Below, in pieces: positions 47,446 to 60,999 of a DNA stretch of 64,000 bases; the first letter of the stretch is position 1, and every line of letters starts with the position of its first letter. The stretch is from Diadema setosum (taxonomy: Eukaryota > Echinodermata > Echinoidea > Diadematoida > Diadematidae). The stretch lies in assembly GCA_033980235.1 (NCBI GenBank), contig CM067065.1, positions 25,142,836-25,206,835 of the forward strand. The letters are read 5' to 3'. Position numbers and translations under genes: made by a program. The notes beneath the pieces were generated by a model. That model saw nothing but the letters and a program-made list of their open reading frames with translations, had not been told where the DNA came from and made no database searches.

Positions 47446-50400
47446 TTAGGCGCGCATTTTGCACATGAAATAGCGAATATGTTGCCTACTGCACCCGAGG
47501 TCGTTCCACTTAGCCGGTGCACTGGCCTTGTGTCCGATCTGCACGCAATCTTCATTACCTCCGGTGTTGTTCGGCTCTCCGGGCAGCCAGGCTCTGAAGT
47601 TGAATTGAGTTCCGTCACTCCACGCCCACGTGCCCTCTCGCTGGATGTCATTCAGCCCGATCCACATCTTTTTGTCGCTCTGTCGAGTGAGGACAATGTG
47701 GACCTTTATCTTTTATTTCAGTGTTCATTACTTTCATGTGGTGTATAATAATTGTAAGGTGGACTGCTCTTAGACCACATAACTTCCATTAACACATCTG
47801 ATATATTGGTTAAACAAGAATGATGAATCCTTTATGATTATGTTAACTCTTTATGTGCCATGGTGGAAACCCCCTGTGTGCCACGTTGTTCTGAGACACG
47901 AACTTAGTCATGCTTTGAGAAAGAATTCTGTTTTTCCAATTTGTATAACTTCTACGAATTTCTGTTAAGATGGGCATAATAGTTGGCAAAGTTAAAGAGG
48001 AATGCCAAGCATTGTTTCGATATAAATTGCATGACGACTCTATTTTCAATTTCTCTTTTGAATGACCAGTTGCTACATAACTGTAAAGGCATGACTTTTG
48101 CACATTAAACCTTGACAGAAACTTAGAATGTATAAGCAAAAGTTAGTTGGGAACATCGCTTGATAGTCGATCACCACAAAGAATGCAAGCCGTATATGAG
48201 AGGAACAAAAGCACGAGAAACGCTTTCATTGTGCCGCGGGATTAACAGTAATTAGCGGTTTATCGATCGGTCTTGGCGGCTTTGTTTGTTGAGTAGAATA
48301 TGCGAAGTTGGCACGCCGTCGACTGAGTCGGAGGTGCGAACGTGGCACATAAAGAGTTAATGAACTGTTATATTACAATGATGATAACGCTTGTAATGAT
48401 GAAAATATTGTGGTTTATCCCACGTTTTCCATTTTCAGGGACGACAATGTTATTCAGGCCCGAAACAACCCCGTAGAACCCGTATTCATACGGTCATCAA
48501 GCTTGACCAGGTAATACAATAAGGATTTAAATCAGCGTTGAATTTTCAGTTTTGTAACGTGATGACATCGTTATCTGTTCCCTGCATGGCTCTTTAAAAA
48601 ATGTTTTCAAGGATATGGTCAGTGTTAATCTGTATTGTTTGTAGTTTCTATCTTATTCTCATTTCATTGAAGCTGCTGTAATTATTTATGATCGCCATGT
48701 CTATACATGAGACTCTGTAAAACCAACCAACAAACAAAATCAAACAAAAACGCCCGTGTTCGTTCGTGCATCATGGCTACTCAGAAATCAATCATTGCTC
48801 TACTTTATATATATATATTTGTTTATTCTTGTAATATTTTGTGTGTCTCTGTGTTGTTGTTGTTGTTGTTTTTGTTGCTGTTGTTGTGTTGTTGTTTCCA
48901 ACCTCACCTGCACTCCACATTGAGACCTGAAGTAGTTGTACACAAAGTTCTTTTCCGACTCAGAATGGATGGACACCAGGTGCGCAGTGCCACCAGAGCA
49001 CCCTGCACTGTTGAGCGGCCTGAAATTCTTGCAACGGTTTTCGGCGGCACCCCATGTCCGTTGTTCGTTGAAAATTCTATAACAAATCATTTTAGCAGGT
49101 CGATTGACCATTATGTTATTACTGCAAGGATGATGACCAAAATCTCAAAACAGACGACAGTGACAAGAGCGCAATTTTCACACGTCCTATACGGGCAAAA
49201 CATAATTGAACCGACTGAAAAATATAGATTGTATATAATATGGAGCAGATTCTCCTGACTTGGTCGGCAGTCTGAGGACACTGTTTGCTGTAGATGCATG
49301 CGCCGTGAAAAAGGGAAGTACATTAATTTTTCATCAAAGTTTTTTTTTTCTTTTTTTTTTTGAGGGGGGGGGGGAGTTCGCTGTGAAATACATTTAATCT
49401 GTAGAGGCCTATTAGAAATGCATAAGGTGAATGTAGTTTAAGGCGACAGCCAGGAAAAGGAAGACTTTTTTTCTTTTGCTTTTGAAACACATGCTTATAA
49501 AACATCTATAGCATGAGACTACGATTTCTGTAAAGGGATACCCAAGAAAATAGTATTCAGTGGCGGATTGCAAAAGACTGCACAGATATTGTTTTTGTGG
49601 AGTGAATACTTTTTTAGATGAAAGAATTACATACATAGATATACATACATACATACATACATACATACATACATAAATACATAAATGGGTGGTGAATCTG
49701 CCATGTGTCAAAAACAAAGTCCTTTTCCAGCGATACTATTATAGTCCTGAAACGAAATTAACTTTCAGATTTTGTTCTCGAAAAAGTTGACGTCTTTAAA
49801 GGACAAGTTCACCTTCATTAACATAAGGATTGAGAGAATGCAGCAATATCAGTAGAAAACATCAGTGAAAGTTTGAGGAAAATTGGACAATCGATGCAAA
49901 AGTTATGAAGTTTTAAAACTTTTGTGTTGGAACCACTGGATGAGGAGACTACTAAGGCTCGTGATGTCATATGAGTACAACAGTATAAAGAAAATGTAAA
50001 GAAAATTCAACATATTTCCACTTTTTTTCGCATAATAAAAGAGCACTTGACTTGCCTCCGTCTAAAGGCAATGGGAATAATATTACCCATAACATGTGTC
50101 AGTGACGAGTCAAGGGAATGTGTACTTTTTCAAAAGATGAAATTGTGTGAAATTCTCCTTATATTTTCCCTATATGGTACGCATGTGACATCACACACTG
50201 CAGTAGTCTTCTCATCCAGCGGTGACTGCACAAAAACTTCAAAAATTCATAACTTTTGAACGGATTGTCCGATTTTCCTCAAACTTTCTATGATGTGTTC
50301 TACTAATATTGCTACATTCTCTCAATCCTTATGTTACTGAAGGTGAACTTGTCCTTTAAAGGTAGTCTTTCCTTTGGTGATCTGTGAGCGCATTATGTAA

Positions 50401-51120
50401 ATGCTGTCTTGGATATGAAATGCTATTTTTTTTGGGGGGGGGGGGGGGGATGGGGTGTTACAAGGCCGGAGACCTATATAGTCGAAGACCGTATAACCTT
50501 GAGAGCGACTTTCACAAAAATAGTGACTAATGTTCCAAATATGCAGGGCAAAATTTTGTGTCAAAAATTTTATACAACCTTTTGATACTGAAATGAACCC
50601 AAAATGAACACAACAAACCGAGTTAGAACAAACGCTGGGAAATCCATTACTCTTATTCGCATTATTCGTATTGTGAAACGAGCATGAATATATAAATTGC
50701 CTAGATTAGACTTTGCTTGAAGATAACTTTGATTAAAGTTTATGTTGAAGGTTCGCTCGTGAAGATTTATTTTGTCATCCTTGTCGCCATCGCTTTTCTT
50801 TGCTGTGATTTGCTTCAATTTTTAACAGGAATGTAGCAAAACATACTGTCAAAGCTCCATGACTCTATAACGTACGCTTAATGTACTAGAGGGAAATATC
50901 TTCTTTTTTTTTTAAAGAAAGTTATTTATTTTCTAATTTATTAGAATACCTCGTCAAAAAATCTGAGATGAATAAGTAAGTTGTACAACTATTACCTGTA
51001 GCAGAAGCTACCGTTTTGCCTCCAGCCAGCAGGGCAGCAGGCATCCACCCCTCTCGGTCCGGAGAGCACACCGGTGAGGAGCAGGACGACGAATGTGGTA
51101 GCAAGCTTCGGAGTAGACAT
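47446..51120 (-). CDS. Secreted C-type lectin, mannose-type (EPN), three exons, unit 2
   Basis: Second complete copy of the lectin gene. Exons are 50996-51120, 48908-49121 and 47446-47679, with the same splice sites and phases as unit 1. The protein is again 190 residues with intact signal peptide, EPN, WND, Glu156 and all cysteines. The only amino-acid difference I find is Thr152 in place of Ala152 (plus-strand position 47565, C to T), two residues after the EPN motif and within the long sugar-binding loop. Intron length differences are confined to homopolymers and the ATAC microsatellite. Both copies look functional. The promoter TATA box is identical, so similar expression is expected. This copy would arise by duplication of the whole 27.7-kb unit and not by retroposition, because its introns are retained. 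Confidence 0.92.
47847..48356. mobile_element. TTAA-flanked MITE in lectin intron 2, unit 2
   Basis: Counterpart of 20146-20655, with the same TIRs and TTAA flanks, so the insertion predates the unit duplication. Confidence 0.8.
49641..49684. repeat. (ATAC)n microsatellite in lectin intron 1, unit 2
   Basis: Counterpart of 21939-21983, with an interrupted distal end. Confidence 0.95.
49800..50355. mobile_element. TTAA-flanked MITE in lectin intron 1, unit 2
   Basis: Counterpart of 22098-22654, one base shorter, with TTAA at 49796-49799 and 50356-50359. Confidence 0.85.
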
Positions 51121-51188
51121 CGTGATGTCGGGAAACCAACGTCTGGTGAGCATAAGTCTCCTTGTGTCTTTCTCCTCGCAGAATACCC

Positions 51189-51198
51189 CTATATATAG
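51189..51198 (-). promoter_or_regulatory. TATA box of the lectin gene, unit 2
   Basis: Identical to the unit 1 TATA box and at the same distance from the start codon. Confidence 0.65.
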
Positions 51199-52140
51199 CA
51201 TTATATGCGTGTGTTTCTGGTACGCCGAAGCGTGTGCTCTGACAATCCAGGAGCAGAATTACTTTCAATAATCCGATTCATGAAGTCAAAGTTTCACCTG
51301 TCATATTTCAACCACTTAAACGGCAATCTGATTTATTTTGTTGCACTTGAAACATTGAAAACAAGAGTGATATACCATCTATCTTCTTCACGTTTTTCTG
51401 CCAACTCTTTTTTTTTTTCTCAAAGGTTTCAAGATTAGATTTCTGTGTGTTTGTTCATGTAGAACAAAGTAAATAATAAGAAGAGAGATTCTGCTAGGCA
51501 AATCCATTCTTTTTTTTTTTATAACAGGTATATAACGATTGGGGACACATGTCAATCAATTTGAGAAAACCAACAAAATTGTTCTGCTTTACGAAATATG
51601 AGTAAGGAAATAATAGGTATTGACAATGATATCGGGCGTTTAGTATCACATAATTTACAGCAGTGATTTCTGCAATGAGTTATGATGTTAATGATACGAA
51701 TGAGGCAGGTAGTATCATTTGCGTATAAGTTATATGCTTTTGATTTTTCTGAAAATGTTTATGTACTACAAAGCGAAAAAGAAGAAGACATATTTCCATA
51801 AGCAAACTCACTCTTTTTATATACAAATAACAACTGGGGACACCTGTCAATCAATTTGAGAAAACCAACAAACTTGTTATGCTTTACAAAATATAAGTAA
51901 GGAAAGAATAGTATTGAGAATGATATCGGGCGTTTAATATCACATAATTTACAGCAGTGATTCCTGCAATTAGTTGTTACGTCAATGACACGAATGAGGC
52001 AGGTATATCATTTGCGTACGCTTTTGATATTTTTTTTTCTCACAATGTTTACCTTGTTTTATCTCACTGCTAGTTCTCCCAGTTCGTAGCTAAGATTCGT
52101 ATATGGGGGGAGGGGGTATGGTCAATATTAAAAAAATATA

Positions 52141-52146
52141 CATACA

Positions 52147-52244
<98 letters not shown>

Positions 52245-52247
52245 GCC
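52141..52247. repeat. (AT)n microsatellite, first tract, unit 2 (expanded)
   Basis: About 44 bp longer than the unit 1 tract, with an additional ATACAT interruption. This accounts for most of the length difference between the two units. Confidence 0.95.
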
Positions 52248-52443
52248 CATGATTAGACGTGTTTTCATGTCTGTTTCAGAAACGGGTTTGAATAAGATCT
52301 TTTGTCACACCATGGGCACTGATGAAGAGTGTGACCTTGCCTTTCAGTATTTGAGAGCTATGCTCCGTTTTTAAGATCCTCAAGATCGATGATTTATATT
52401 TTGACGGCGTTCTTCTTCTGCTAATTGTTTTACTTAGTATATA

Positions 52444-52445
<2 letters not shown>

Positions 52446-52511
<66 letters not shown>

Positions 52512-52517
52512 TATATG
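52446..52517. repeat. Compound (AT)n-(CA)n microsatellite, unit 2
   Basis: Counterpart of 24698-24778, shorter in the AT part. Confidence 0.95.
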
Positions 52518-53042
52518 CATATGGAATACTAGGAGTATGGTCACAATCAGCACTCATAACATTGAAAACAAGAGTGACATACCATCTATCTTATTAGATG
52601 CTTTTCTGCCAACTCTTGAGATCAAATTTCTACGTGCTTGTTTATGTACTACAAAGTTCGGACGTTTAATATCACATAATTTACAGCAGTGATTCCTGCA
52701 ATTAGTTATTATGTCAATGACACGAATGAGGTAGGTATATCATTTGCGTATGCTTGTTATTTTTTTTTCTGAAAATGTTTATCTCATTTTATCTCACTCC
52801 TAGTTCCCCAGGCAGCCCGTAACTAAGAATATTAGGGTGGGGGTCAAAATTTGAAAAGGTGGACCTCTCAATAATTATATACTCCGTCCACACCGTATCT
52901 CCTATTTTGTAGTGGTGTACTTTCTGGGAGTATATCTTCAAATTTAAAATCAATTATAACTTTTTTTTTTCCTTTACCTTTAATAGTTTGGTTTGATAAA
53001 TAATAATGTATCAACCATAAAGACAAGTATCTAGTCTACTCC

Positions 53043-53282
53043 GTGCCGCTCAGTGCTTACGTTCTTGGACAAGATGTTTTTCACACCATGTCCATCTTGA
53101 CCCAGGTGTATAAATGGGTATCTGGCAACGCTAGGATAATAATAATTTCAGGGCCCTCTGGTAAAGCAGACCCTAACTATGATTATTATTATCAATATTA
53201 TTATTATTATTATCATTATTATTATTATTATTATTATTATCATTATTACTATTATCATTATTAGTATTATTACTATTATAAT
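53043..53282 (+). mobile_element. SINE or LINE 3'-end insertion with (ATT)n tail, unit 2
   Basis: Counterpart of 25303-25545. It reads GGGTATCTGGCAACG here, against GGGTATCTCTCAACG in unit 1, and has a 3-bp shorter tail. Confidence 0.55.
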
Positions 53283-53527
53283 CATCTTATTTCCGCTCTC
53301 TCCTAGTCCTCACCGCACGTAACGGGAACTTGAATGGGGGTGGGGGTCAACTTATGAAATAGGAAACCTTTCAATAATAATACACTCTTTCCACACCTTA
53401 CAGCGGAGTATATTCTGGGAGGGGTATATTTTCAACTTCAAAATCGATATTTTTTTTTTACCTTTGATAATTTGGTGTCACTTTTGTATTAACCATCTTC
53501 TTCTTCTTGCTTATGAGGCAGCAGCAG

Positions 53528-53782
53528 CTAAATAATGTCCCTCAATTGTTGTAGCCAAGTTACAGTCTGTGGAGTAGGGTGTGTCAGGTCCATGTTGTCA
53601 GGAGGGCGGAGATCAGGGCACTCACTCAAGATGTGTTGAGCAGTCTGTTCTGGTGCACCACACTGGCAAGCTGCTGACGGGCGTAGCCCCCAACGATGCA
53701 TTGCTGCATTGAAACGCCCAACTCCCGTTCGAATCCGATTTAGAGACACCCACTCACTCCTTGACCATGAACCATGAAGAAA
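53528..53782 (-). mobile_element. LINE pol C-terminal fragment, unit 2
   Basis: Identical counterpart of 25791-26045 at the protein level. Confidence 0.85.
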
Positions 53783-53965
53783 AGTTTCTGATCTTCTCCG
53801 TTACTGTTCTATCCTATTTACGTTGATTTATAGTTTAGTATATAGGCATGGAGATGATCAGAAAAGTATCTTCAGCAAGTTCAGCATAATCCTTTGATTT
53901 GTGTTGCTGAAGGTGTCACCCACTTCTTTCAGGATGGCGACATCCTGGTGATGAGTATAGCACTG

Positions 53966-54097
53966 CAGTGGATCCAGGAGGGGGCGCACCGGGGGCGCAC
54001 CGGGTGCGCGTCCCCTCTTGATTTTTTGTTAAAGCAAAGAAAGAAGAAAAAATGGGGGAGCGCGTGCGCCGCCCCTGGCCTCCTTGATCCACCCCTG
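53966..54097. mobile_element. Short MITE with CAGTGGATCCAGGAGG-like ends, unit 2
   Basis: Counterpart of 26229-26360. Confidence 0.6.
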
Positions 54098-54550
54098 TAA
54101 ATTGAGGAGGGCAAGAGACCTCATTCGAGTTTATGGCTGTGTACGCAGAAATTTCAATTTTCAATTTCAATTTCAATTGTGGTCCTGGGGGAGTAAGAAT
54201 AGATGTCGAATTGAATTGATTCGGATTTGGATTTATTTATTCTCGATATCGCATCAATCTACAATTCATTCTTTTCTTTTCCAGCATTATCATCAAGCAT
54301 ATGGCTATTTTCCTCAAACTCAACAATATTCATGACACATACATCTGTGACATAAAAATCTGTGACTGTCGCATGATGTTCTTGAACAACTCAAACATGC
54401 CTATAAACGGCCATGGTCGAGTTTGGTTCATGATACTGGTTCTCAAAGGGGTTGAATACAGTTTAAGTTGAGATCTAACTTCAGATTTCTAGCATTTTTT
54501 TTTTGAGAGAGAGAGAGATGACGAGAAACTACTTATAAAATGTGAAAGAG

Positions 54551-54682
54551 CAAATCGGTTTTGAAATGGCTGAGATATCCAAATAGAGTGATCCTACACT
54601 AAAAGGTTGGACCCACCTTTTATAACAATGACTTTGCTTTACTTTGTTTTCAGATGTCTGAGCCATTCCAAAACCGATTTTC
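54551..54682. repeat. Small foldback, unit 2
   Basis: Counterpart of 26815-26946. Confidence 0.7.
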
Positions 54683-55410
54683 ATCATATAAAGTTTGGAT
54701 TCCTCTTAGAATGACATGTTCTAAGGGCTTTCTTGATATCTCGCAAAAAGTTAAACCCCAATCCTCATCGCCACCAATACTTTAGCATTCTTTTACCATA
54801 AATCTATCTCAGCCATTCACTCTTATACTGAAGACTCTCAATCCTACACTGAGAGGGAGTGAGTGTGTTTATGTGTGAGTGTGTGTGTGTGTGGGGGGGG
54901 GGGGGTCATTTGCCCCAGAGATATTGCTCCCATGAAACATCTGCAAGCTATTAAAGCCAAACACAAAACTACCCACAGACATAACCCTAACCGTAATCCC
55001 AATCCACACAACCTTAAACTAATACAACCCAAACGCTAATCCTGTAAAGTCCTTATGAGGAACATATTGAAGACCGGAAGAGTTATCGCTGGAGCTAATG
55101 TCTTGTCATTGGAGATGTAATCTCTATCAGGGTTATTTCCATGGATTTGGATTATATGTGACAAATCTTCAAAGAAAACAATTCAAACGGACCCGTGACC
55201 TGCTCACCAAAGTGGGATGTGCGTGTTGTCGAACGAACCCCTGCCTACATGAACAACCACACCCCCTAGTTACGGGCCTGATCATCTCCTGCCAGCTCTC
55301 TTTTCAAGAATTTTCAAAGATTTTGAGATTTCAATTTCTGTGGGGTTTTTTCTTCACGCTTAACAAAAACAATAATTCCCCCCTCACAAAAAAAAAACAC
55401 GCATGCGCGC

Positions 55411-56360
55411 TGTTACGACCAAAATCACTCTGAGAATGATCGCACAAAAGAAACAATCAACTAATGTTCAGGCGGTTTATTAACAGCGATATTGTGGGTA
55501 CAGACTCGTAATCGGTTTTCACATCAGTACAATAATGATCAATAGAAACAATTACAAATCAGAAATAGAATCACTTACATTATGTTATCAAGTAGTCCTT
55601 TGAAAATGTTCAGTACGATGTTCGATGCACCGATGAATGATCCTTGACGCACCGATGAATGATTCCTCCGACGTAACTCCAAAGGCACAGGTTGCATTAA
55701 TCCACAGTATAAATCCGGGGTAAAATCCACGATAGATGTCCACGGTATAATGTTCACAGCGAAACGTGTAAAATCCAGACGTTATGACGACCACGTCCAG
55801 TTGATGCCTTGAATGATGATTCACTTTATAATGTCCAGCGAGGAATCCAGCCCGTCACAGCTTTGCCGTAACAATGTCCGTTGACATTAAAATATGGAGT
55901 CTATCTCCAACGTAGGTAAATTAATTCTCTGCAGGCAAAATGTCTCCCAGGCCTTATCTCCACAAACACAGTTTGTATAGCAGGTCAGCAGGTAACACAG
56001 GACTGACTATAACAAGTCGCTTCAGAGCCAGAAGTGACGTAACTCTCAGAGCAGAGGTGTTGGGTACTCTCTCTACTGCAGAATTTCTCCGGCTTATATA
56101 CTATCCATTCACCCCTTTCTAGTACATTCTCTAATTTTCTCTAACCTGGGGCCACATACCTGAACATAGTAGCAAGTCCAAATTCCAGCAATCCTGGATG
56201 ACTCACTGCCTAACTATGTGCATAACATCATTGCCAAAATTAACTACCAATCACATTGGGCTACAAGGGCAGTGCCTCACTCAGCCAGCACTTCCCAGAA
56301 TTTTCTGGAATGGGTTAAATCATTCTAGATTGAGTGAGCTATAATGTATTTCCTGTCACA
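55411..56360 (-). mobile_element. LTR-like element, unit 3
   Basis: Complete 950-bp copy with the same ends and internal TATA and AATAAA motifs as the unit 2 copy. It shares the unit 2 variants (the 2-bp deletion and two substitutions just past the TATA region). Confidence 0.5.
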
Positions 56361-56428
56361 TGCATACATGTACTGTAGCTACATTGTATACCATGTAGAA
56401 AATTCTCCACTGATCTGGTCAGCCTGTA

Positions 56429-56676
56429 TGTACTATATCTATATCATATAGAATGTTCTCCATTATTCTGGTCCACCTGTGTACATACACATTAAAACAA
56501 CCATGCATACAGCCTTGATACAATCATGTACATAACTACTTGTGTGTACATTAATGTACTATATCTATATCATATAGAATGTTCTCCATTATTCTGGTCC
56601 ACCTGTGTACATACACATTAAAACAACCATGCATACAGCCTTGATACATGTACATAACTACTTGTGTGTACATTTG
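56429..56676. repeat. 126-bp direct tandem duplication, unit 3
   Basis: Same two-copy arrangement as in units 1 and 2, with the same 4-bp deletion in the second copy. Confidence 0.9.
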
Positions 56677-56758
56677 TGACAGCGCAAAAAAAAAACCAAC
56701 AAAAACAAAGAAGGAAGCAAACAAACAAACAAAAAATATGTCCAATAGCAAATCCACT

Positions 56759-57373
56759 CTTTACACAGATACACTTTATTGGGGACACCTTTCAATCATG
56801 TTAAGAAAACCATGTAATATGTTTTGTTTCACGTAATATGAGAACGGAAAGAGGATGTAAAGAGAAAGATAAGTACGGCTATGACACAATGATTTACGGC
56901 AGCGATTTCTGCATGGTGTTGTGATGTCAATGATACGCATGAAGCAGGTAGTATTGGTGCATGCTTGCAATTTTGATTTATGTCAAAATGTTTATCAGAT
57001 TTTCATCTCTTTCATATTGTAGTTCCCCTTTCAACTCTCTTCTCATAGGTTCCGAGATTAAATTTCTGTGTTGTTTTGTTTTTTCACGTGTACCTAAAGA
57101 ACAAGACAATTCCTTAGCAAATCCACCCTTGTACCAGATTGGTGATATCTGTCAATCAACGCATTTTTTTTTCTGATTTACGAAATATGAGTAGTAGTGC
57201 GTCATATACAGGAAAAACGATGTATGCAGGATGATACCGGACGTTTAATGTTACATAATTTACAGCAACGATTTATTATTATCATTTTTTTTTTGTAACA
57301 TGGCGTTATAAGATAAAGTAACACGCATATACACGAAGTAGGTAATAGTGTCATTTGGGCGTGCGCATGATTA
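56759..57373. repeat. Dispersed ~300-bp repeat family, unit 3
   Basis: Counterpart of 1345-1960. It matches unit 1, not unit 2, over the six-substitution cluster. Confidence 0.6.
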
Positions 57374-57736
57374 TGATTCATTTGAAAATATATATTGCAA
57401 AACCACTTTTTTTCCAAGCCGTTTAGTCACTTCCTAGATTATGTCTATCTACATGCCTACACGAGTGTCTGACTGGGTTTAGATACATTATGTTCTTCTT
57501 TTTTAAACTGTTTAATGTCCACCCAATATCAACATGAACAGAGTCATCTGTTTGCTTTGTTAATTTCAAATATCTAAAATAATTACATGTATCATGCAAT
57601 CATAAAAATAATTACATGTATCGTGTAACCATTTGACGTTGCTCGTAGGTGGATCCTATTTTTAGGCCTATACAAAGGAAAATGCCTTAATCGAACGATT
57701 TCATTGTGCAGGTGTTTCTGTCAGTGAGTGTGTGCC

Positions 57737-58358
57737 ATGACTGCGCTGATCATTCTCCAGTTGAACGCCCAAGGGATGAATGCTCATGTAGGAGAATTCA
57801 TTAGATATATAGATTATGACATGAAGGAGTAATTCCTTTGATATGTATACAAGAATCTTGGTTTGCCGATAATACCGAGTTAAATATACTGAATTAATAT
57901 TCCCCAACACACCACACTGTCAAGAAACAGAAAAAATGGACAACCTGGTGGAGGGGTAACGATATACGTTCATGACTCAGTTCGGTTTGAGGAAGTTCGA
58001 ATCTAAGAATTGAAGAAATAGAAATGCAACTGATTGATATATATTTGGTAGATTGTGTTTTCTCGGTAGTGAATTATTATAATAATTGCAAGAACTGTAT
58101 GATGATACTCTGAATATGTTACTTTCGAAGGTGAGATTTTATCGAAAGTATTGATAGTCGGTGATTTTAATTCTCATAATGTTCTATGGGGTAGTGTACG
58201 AACAGATTTCAACGGTAAATAATAGAAAAGTTTATGATGTTTAATAACTTAGTTGTTTTAAATGATGGTTCTCGAACAAGACTGGATGGTCACACCGGCA
58301 AGACATCTTGTTTAGATCTGTCTATCACATCGCCTTTGTTTTCCCGAAACCCAATGAG
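57737..58358 (+). pseudogene. Decayed LINE AP-endonuclease domain, unit 3
   Basis: Same remnant as in units 1 and 2, with one private substitution near 57749 (CTGATC in place of CTGGTC). Confidence 0.8.
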
Positions 58359-58433
58359 AGATTACCTCATGAATTATGCATAACTCAGGGCATCCTTCCA
58401 CAATATTCTGTCCTACCGAGTGCACATAGAAAC

Positions 58434-58472
58434 GTGTGTGTGTGTGTGAGTGTGTGTGTGTGTGTGTGTGTG
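58434..58472. repeat. (GT)n microsatellite, unit 3
   Basis: Counterpart of 3021-3059, with the GA interruption placed as in unit 1. Confidence 0.95.
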
Positions 58473-59525
58473 CACCATCCACATAGGTTAGCTCGTTAAT
58501 GTTATTTAATTCAGCTTCACATTTTCTACATAGGCATGCATTTTGAATGGCCAGAAGAGATGTCCTTATCTACATTTGAGTTGAAAATGTTAATCAGTAC
58601 CTATATAATTGAACCTTCTGTGAGACTGGCGTCTCGTGATTTCATGACTGCAAAGAATGCCCCATATTCCCCTGGCACTTTGGCTTTGCAGGAATCCTTT
58701 TGTGTCCCAGATCCTCTCTGTTCCCTTTCACAGGAAATGTACCACGGACGGGTTTTCCTGTGACAGTGTGATCACCCACGAAATGCCTGTTTAATGTAAA
58801 TGGTGCTTGGCAATAGAGATTGCTATCTTGACGGCAGATTTTATAGATGTTTGGCAAATATCTTAATACATTTAATATGAAAATATAGAGCATTTCAAAG
58901 TGAAAACAAACTTACCGATGGGAAAAATTCACAAATTACACTTTCAAAACCGACAATCACAGTGAATATCTTGTAGACTTTACAACAGTGAGAGGTTTGC
59001 ATTCGGCAGTAATTTTGGAGTAGTTTCCACGTGCAGAACCCTCATGAATTCTTTCAAATGCATGTATTTGCATTGACTGCTATCATTCTCTCATTTGAAG
59101 TTAGATGTTATACAACTCAAAATGAATGGGAAAAATGACAAAACACTATAATAATGTGAAAGAGACAAGGACATTCTATTTTCACTGAAAGACAATCTAT
59201 ATTATACCTAAGAGAATAGACTAGAATTCCTTTGGGCTCTGCAATGTGTTTTGATTGACATTGGTGCTTAGCCAATGAAACTTCGATATTGGTGACTGGC
59301 AACTGTATTTCCACGCCCGGTTCCACGCCTCTATTCGGAAGTTTCTTACTAGACGTATTAGTCGACTAGACTTCCACAACGTCGCGCCCTCTATTGACTG
59401 GCAATGATCCTAGATCCTGTACTCAGCCCTGTTTACACAATCCTCAGTTCTCCACAATATCATGCCGACCACAGAACTCAGCTCGGAGTTGCGTACACGC
59501 GTGCACAGAAGACTTGTACACGCGT

Positions 59526-59580
59526 ACACACACACACACACACACACACATATCATATCATATCATATCATATCATACAC
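59526..59580. repeat. Compound (CA)n-(ATATC)n microsatellite, unit 3
   Basis: Counterpart of 4112-4164. The poly-A run downstream is at about 59719-59747. Confidence 0.95.
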
Positions 59581-59719
59581 CATACCATAACTCTTTGCAG
59601 TGGCTTTGCGTCCTGCGTCATGAATATTCACGATAGCTCGTACTTTTGGCGAGGAGAATGGTACATTTGCCGCTGCGCCTATAGAATAATCATGAAATAA
59701 TCTCTCGCTTGGCTACGAC

Positions 59720-59750
<31 letters not shown>

Positions 59751-59910
59751 GCTGTCGCGCCCGGAATTTTAAGGACCTGTGACACGGCCTTAAGAAATCT
59801 TCTACCCGTCACCACGCGATGGCTGTGAACAATCCATCCAAATAACGTTGTAGTCATCAATTCGTTCCTTCCTCTTAGCTGTGTCTGCTCTTTTCTAAAT
59901 GAGAACTATA

Positions 59911-60614
59911 TTATGTGACCGTGCATCACAAAACAAACAAAAAGTCGCACCCCTTGATTTTATGTGAGGACTAAAAAAAAAGGTAAAATGGGTCAACCAT
60001 GTCAATATTCACTTTTCCATATTTCCTGAAAGAGCTATTTCTCTTTTACATTATTCTGAAGTTTGGGATCATAACACGAATGGGAAAGTGTGTTTTCAGC
60101 AGTTTTTCTACAACCTTTTTGAGGGGGAGTAGAATGATCAGTTATGTCTTAGAGGCCCCTTTTCATTTTTTGAAATCCTTTGCACACTCTTCAATTTTAA
60201 GTCAAATAACTTTTGAAATGATGATACTACTGCTTTGAAAGTTGGCATTAATCATAGACAGAATGTGTTAACAGAACACGCTTAATTTCAGCTTAATCTG
60301 ATAATCCCTTCATTGTTGTTGCTCCACTGGTTTACATCCTGTGTTTTGTCCCTTTCAACGCACAGCTAGCACAGCTTGTAAAAGGTTAAGGTCTTGATAG
60401 ACCCTGTACTTCAGAGCCTCTTTTCTCAGTTAAAACACACTTTTCCAGAGTGTGTGCGTCCTTTCCAGTATTTAGATAGGTTAGTGGAGTCTATTTGAAT
60501 TGAGTTATAGATCATTTTAAATCTTAGAGTCTGCTCTTTCAGAATTTGCCCTTAACTTAAAATCCATGTCTGGCGACTTTTTTTTTTTTGATTTTGTGAT
60601 GCAGGGTCACATAA
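59911..60614. mobile_element. Foldback/MITE with ~40-bp TIRs, unit 3
   Basis: Counterpart of 4496-5201, with the same ends. Confidence 0.75.
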
Positions 60615-60999
60615 TGATTATCGGGAGAATCTGGCCAAGATTGTGTGTTTATGTGTGTGTGTGTGTGGGGGGGGGGGGGGGAGGGAATTAGGTGGGTAGG
60701 TGTGTATATTGTTTCATCGTATCTTTTTTTTCCTTCGCCAGACCTTGTCTGATTCACTCGTAGAACGCAATCTGCAGCCGCAAGAGGGCGCAATGCAGAG
60801 GATTTGTCAAAAAGTCTAGATTCTGGACAAGGTGCAGCAGGAGCTGCAACACACAAGTCTGATGACCGGTGCCAAAATTCATTTCATTTGAAATTCCATG
60901 ACACCACCACTTATGATAGTACTGTGCAGCTAATGTCCGTATCTTTCACAATTTACCGTCAGTAGCCTGACTGTCTTTGAAGACTATTATAATATTCTA

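Larger units (their letters stand above)
51356..52800. repeat. Cluster of dispersed-repeat members with AT/CA tracts, unit 2
   Basis: Counterpart of 23653-25060, longer because of the expanded (AT)n tract. Confidence 0.7.
27686..55416. repeat. Tandem array unit 2 (27,731 bp)
   Basis: Full-length second copy in the same orientation as unit 1. It is 46 bp longer overall. The largest contribution is an (AT)n tract near 52141-52247 that is about 44 bp longer than its counterpart at 24438-24497. It carries every element of unit 1, including a complete lectin gene. A cluster of six substitutions around 29109-29214 is private to this unit. Stretches of unit 2 not listed separately mirror the unit 1 intervals described as having no recognised content. 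Confidence 0.97.
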
